Positions 61,621 to 64,000 of a DNA stretch of 64,000 nt are shown here, piece by piece. Every line of letters begins with the position of its first letter. Position 1 is the first letter of the stretch. The notes under the pieces were generated by a model that searched no databases, was not told the origin of the DNA, and saw nothing but the letters and a program-made list of their open reading frames with translations. Location of the stretch: NCBI GenBank assembly GCA_963844235.1, contig CAWJNF010000008.1:310001-374000 (forward strand), written 5' to 3'. Made by a program: the position numbers and the translations under genes. The DNA is from CAWJNF01 sp963844235 (GTDB lineage Bacteria > Actinomycetota > Thermoleophilia > Gaiellales > Gaiellaceae).

Positions 61621-62861
61621 AGATCGAGGCGCCGCGGGGCACGCACGACGTGCTCCCCTCCGACCAGCCGCTGTGGCAGCGGATTCTCGGCGAGGTGGAT
61701 CGGCTCTGCGGGCTCTACGGCTACCGGCGCATCCAGACGCCGGTGTTCGAGGACACGACTCTCTTCGCGCGGACGTCCGGGGCCGGCTCCGACGTCGTAC
61801 AGAAGGAGATGTACACATTCGAGGACAGAGGCGGGCGCTCGCTGACCCTGCGGCCTGAGGCCACGGCGCCGATCTGCCGTGCCTACGTCGAGCACGGGCT
61901 CCAGCGCGAGCCCCAGCCGCAGAAGCTCTACACGGTGGCGACCATGTACCGGTACGCGGCCCCCCAGAAGGGCCGCTACCGGGAGCACTGGCAGGCCTCG
62001 GTCGAGGCGATCGGCTCGGACGACCCGGCGCTCGACGCCGAGCTGATCCAGCTCTACGCGACGCTGCTCGCCCGGCTGGGCGTGACGGACTACCGGCTCG
62101 AGCTGAACTCGATCGGAGATGCCGCTTGCCGGCCTGCGTATCTCCAGCGGCTCCGCGACTGGCTCGCCGACCACGATGCCGAGCTCGACGAGGACACGCG
62201 CGCGAAGGCCGCGACGAGCCCCCTGCGAGTGTTCGACAACCTCGAGGCAAAGCCCCAGCCGGCCCGCGCGGCGCTGGCGCATGCTCCGGCGATCGGGGAT
62301 GCGCTCTGCGAGCAGTGCCGAGAGCACTTCGCGCACGTGCGGGCGTTCCTCGACGCCTACGGCGTTCGCTACGAGCTCGTGCCGACGCTGGTGCGCGGGC
62401 TCGACTACTACACGCGCACGACCTGGGAGTTCGTGGGCCCGGCTCTCGGGGCGCAGAGCACGATCTCCGGCGGCGGCCGCTACGACGGTCTCGTGGAGGA
62501 GATCGGCGGTTCCCCGACGCCCGGTGTCGGCTTCGGCGCCGGGATCGAGCGCCTGGCGCTGGCGGTCGAGGGGGCCGGGATGGAAACCGAGCCTGCGGGC
62601 ATCGACGTCTTCTTCATGTTCGGCGAGAGCGTCGAGCGATCGGGTGCGCTCGCCGAGATGGCGAAGCTCCGGGGCGCCGGGCTCGCCTGCGACGCCGAAT
62701 ATGCCGGTCGCTCGCTGAAAGGACAGCGCACCCAGCTCGCACGTCTGGGGGCGACGGGCTACGTGCTCGTGACAGCCGCCGGCGCGACGGTGAAGCGCGG
62801 GCGCGAGGACGAGGAGCAGACGGTTCCGGTCGGTGCCATCGCGGAGGCTTTCCTCGGGTGA
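61617..62861 (+). CDS. hisS: Histidine-tRNA ligase
   Basis: The GTG at 61617 overlaps the previous stop. The 414-residue protein carries class II motifs: 'PRGTHDVLPSDQPLWQRILG' at the start, 'TLRPEATAPICRAYVEHGLQ' (motif 2 region), 'LVRGLDYYTRTTWEFV' (histidine-specific HisA) and 'ISGGGRYDGLVEEIGG', 'TPGVGFGAGIERLALAVEG' (motif 3). A C-terminal anticodon-binding domain ends 'TVPVGAIAEAFLG'. It charges tRNA-His. It overlaps aspS by four bases, the common hisS-aspS order. Confidence 0.96.
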   Translation: MKIEAPRGTHDVLPSDQPLWQRILGEVDRLCGLYGYRRIQTPVFEDTTLFARTSGAGSDVVQKEMYTFEDRGGRSLTLRPEATAPICRAYVEHGLQREPQPQKLYTVATMYRYAAPQKGRYREHWQASVEAIGSDDPALDAELIQLYATLLARLGVTDYRLELNSIGDAACRPAYLQRLRDWLADHDAELDEDTRAKAATSPLRVFDNLEAKPQPARAALAHAPAIGDALCEQCREHFAHVRAFLDAYGVRYELVPTLVRGLDYYTRTTWEFVGPALGAQSTISGGGRYDGLVEEIGGSPTPGVGFGAGIERLALAVEGAGMETEPAGIDVFFMFGESVERSGALAEMAKLRGAGLACDAEYAGRSLKGQRTQLARLGATGYVLVTAAGATVKRGREDEEQTVPVGAIAEAFLG

Positions 62862-64000
62862 GCGAGATCGAGCCCGCCGAGCCGCGGCCGCATCCCTGGC
62901 GCGACCTCATGTGCGGCGAGGTCCGGCCCGAGCACGTCGGCCGGCGCCTGCGGCTGGCGGGCTGGGTCGACACGCGCCGAGACCACGGCGGTCTCGTCTT
63001 CATCGACCTGCGCGACCGTAGTGGACGCTGCCAGCTCGTCGTCAACCCCGAGCGGGCGCCGGAGGCGATGCCCGCCGCGCACGGGACGCGGAACGAGTTC
63101 GTGCTCCAGGCCGAGGGTGAGGTGACCCCGCGAGCGCCTGAAGCGGTCAACCCGAAGCTGCCGACGGGCGAGGTGGAGCTGCAGGTCGACCGGCTCGAGA
63201 TCGTCTCGCGATGCCCGCCGCTGCCTTTCCAGCTCGACGAGGAGGACGTCGACGAGACGCTCCGCCTGCGCTACCGCTGGCTCGACCTCCGCCGTCCGAA
63301 GCTCCAGCGCAACATCGCGCTGCGGGCGCAGATGGTGGGAATCATCCGGCGCGAGATGGAAGCCGCCGGCTTCCTCGACATCCAGACGCCGATCCTCTTC
63401 AAGCCGACGCCGGAGGGTGCTCGCGACTTCGTCGTCCCGAGCCGGCTCCAGAAGGGCCGCTTCTACGCGTTGCCGCAGAGCCCGCAGATCCTCAAGCAGC
63501 TCTCCATGGTGGCGGGCTTCGACCGCTACTACCAGATCGCCATCTGCTTCCGCGACGAGGACCTGCGCGCGGATCGGGTGCAGGAGATCACCCAGCTCGA
63601 CGTCGAGATGTCGTTCCCCGACCAGGAGCTCCTCCATCAGCTGATCGAGACGACGATGGCCGCGATCTGGCGGGAGTGCATCGGCGTCGAGCTCGAGCTG
63701 CCCTTCCCGCGCATGACGCACGCGGAGGCCGACCTGCGCTTCGGCACGGACAAGCCCGACCTGCGCTTCGGCCTCGAGCTGGAGGACGCGACCGCGGTGA
63801 CGAGGGGATCGGAGTTCGGGGTCTTCGCCGGAGCCGAGGCCGTGCGGTTCCTTCGCGTGCCACAGGCCTTCTCCCGGAGCGAGCTCGCGGCGCTCGAGGA
63901 AGTCGCCAAGGAGTGGGGCGCCAAGGGCATGGCGTACCTCGTCTACGACGAGACGGGAGAGGTGCGCTCGCCGATCGCCAAGTTCCTGTCCGAGCCCGAG
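62858..64000 (+). CDS. aspS: Aspartate-tRNA ligase, N-terminal and catalytic part (3' end outside window)
   Basis: The GTG at 62858 overlaps the hisS stop; 381 codons are visible and the frame is still open at the window end. The N-terminal OB-fold anticodon-binding domain reads 'LRLAGWVDTRRDHGGLVFID' and the class II core shows 'LRLRYRWLDLRRPKLQRNIA', 'TPILFKPTPEGARDFVVPSR', 'LPQSPQILKQLSMVAGFDRY' and 'ICFRDEDLRADRVQEITQLD'. It charges tRNA-Asp. The His in 'RRDHGG' is the residue found in non-discriminating bacterial enzymes, where discriminating ones have Leu, so it may also charge tRNA-Asn. The insertion domain typical of bacterial AspRS is partly visible before the end. Confidence 0.95.
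   Translation, partial: MSEIEPAEPRPHPWRDLMCGEVRPEHVGRRLRLAGWVDTRRDHGGLVFIDLRDRSGRCQLVVNPERAPEAMPAAHGTRNEFVLQAEGEVTPRAPEAVNPKLPTGEVELQVDRLEIVSRCPPLPFQLDEEDVDETLRLRYRWLDLRRPKLQRNIALRAQMVGIIRREMEAAGFLDIQTPILFKPTPEGARDFVVPSRLQKGRFYALPQSPQILKQLSMVAGFDRYYQIAICFRDEDLRADRVQEITQLDVEMSFPDQELLHQLIETTMAAIWRECIGVELELPFPRMTHAEADLRFGTDKPDLRFGLELEDATAVTRGSEFGVFAGAEAVRFLRVPQAFSRSELAALEEVAKEWGAKGMAYLVYDETGEVRSPIAKFLSEPE

Overview
The window is from a high-GC bacterium. Dense GTG/TTG start usage, strong purine-rich ribosome binding sites, a HYR/fibronectin-type surface protein, an adenylate cyclase-STAND-WD40 protein and a tetrahydrofolate-dependent histidine-degradation route suggest a deep-branching actinobacterium, plausibly Thermoleophilia (Gaiellales/Solirubrobacterales). 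That placement is inferred from gene content and was not tested by phylogeny.

Layout. Bases 1-2300 are left chromosomal flank: the end of an SDR oxidoreductase, a broken dihydrofolate reductase-like gene and a membrane protein. From about 2331 to 36534 lies a genomic island of about 34.15 kb, bounded by 54-bp direct repeats differing at one base. The right repeat contains the 3' part of an intact tRNA-Gln(CUG) gene and the left repeat is the displaced 3' fragment. The island is gene-poor. It holds at least four tyrosine-integrase relics (near 4.1, 10.7-11.9, 31.3 and 35.6 kb), a serine-recombinase fragment, an IS256-type transposase fragment, a second tRNA scar (3' half of tRNA-Lys), dispersed short repeats and many frameshifted genes. 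Embedded intact genes include a multi-TM glycosyltransferase-like protein, a HYR/FN3 surface protein with its membrane partner, CsbD and GlsB-type stress proteins, a CPA1 Na+/H+ antiporter, a STAS regulator, a tautomerase-like protein, two orphan type-1 binding proteins and a GH16-like glycoside hydrolase.

Right of the island (36.6-64 kb) the sequence is compact core genome. A minus-strand block holds two ABC exporter half-transporters whose motifs predict one asymmetric heterodimer, two related membrane proteins and an HD-domain protein. It is followed by a CpsB-like phosphatase, a LysR regulator divergent from isocitrate lyase, a uracil-DNA glycosylase and the cyclase-STAND-WD40 protein. 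A plus-strand histidine-utilisation cluster follows: formimidoyltransferase, hutH, a hisD homologue, hutU, hutI. After two small membrane proteins come an MBL-fold hydrolase, hisS and aspS, the last cut by the window end.

Indels are frequent in the island but also occur in the catabolic genes ftcD and hisD, so some pseudogenes may be assembly or sequencing errors. Replaced catalytic residues, lost start codons and truncated tRNA copies cannot be explained by simple indel errors and support real decay in the island.
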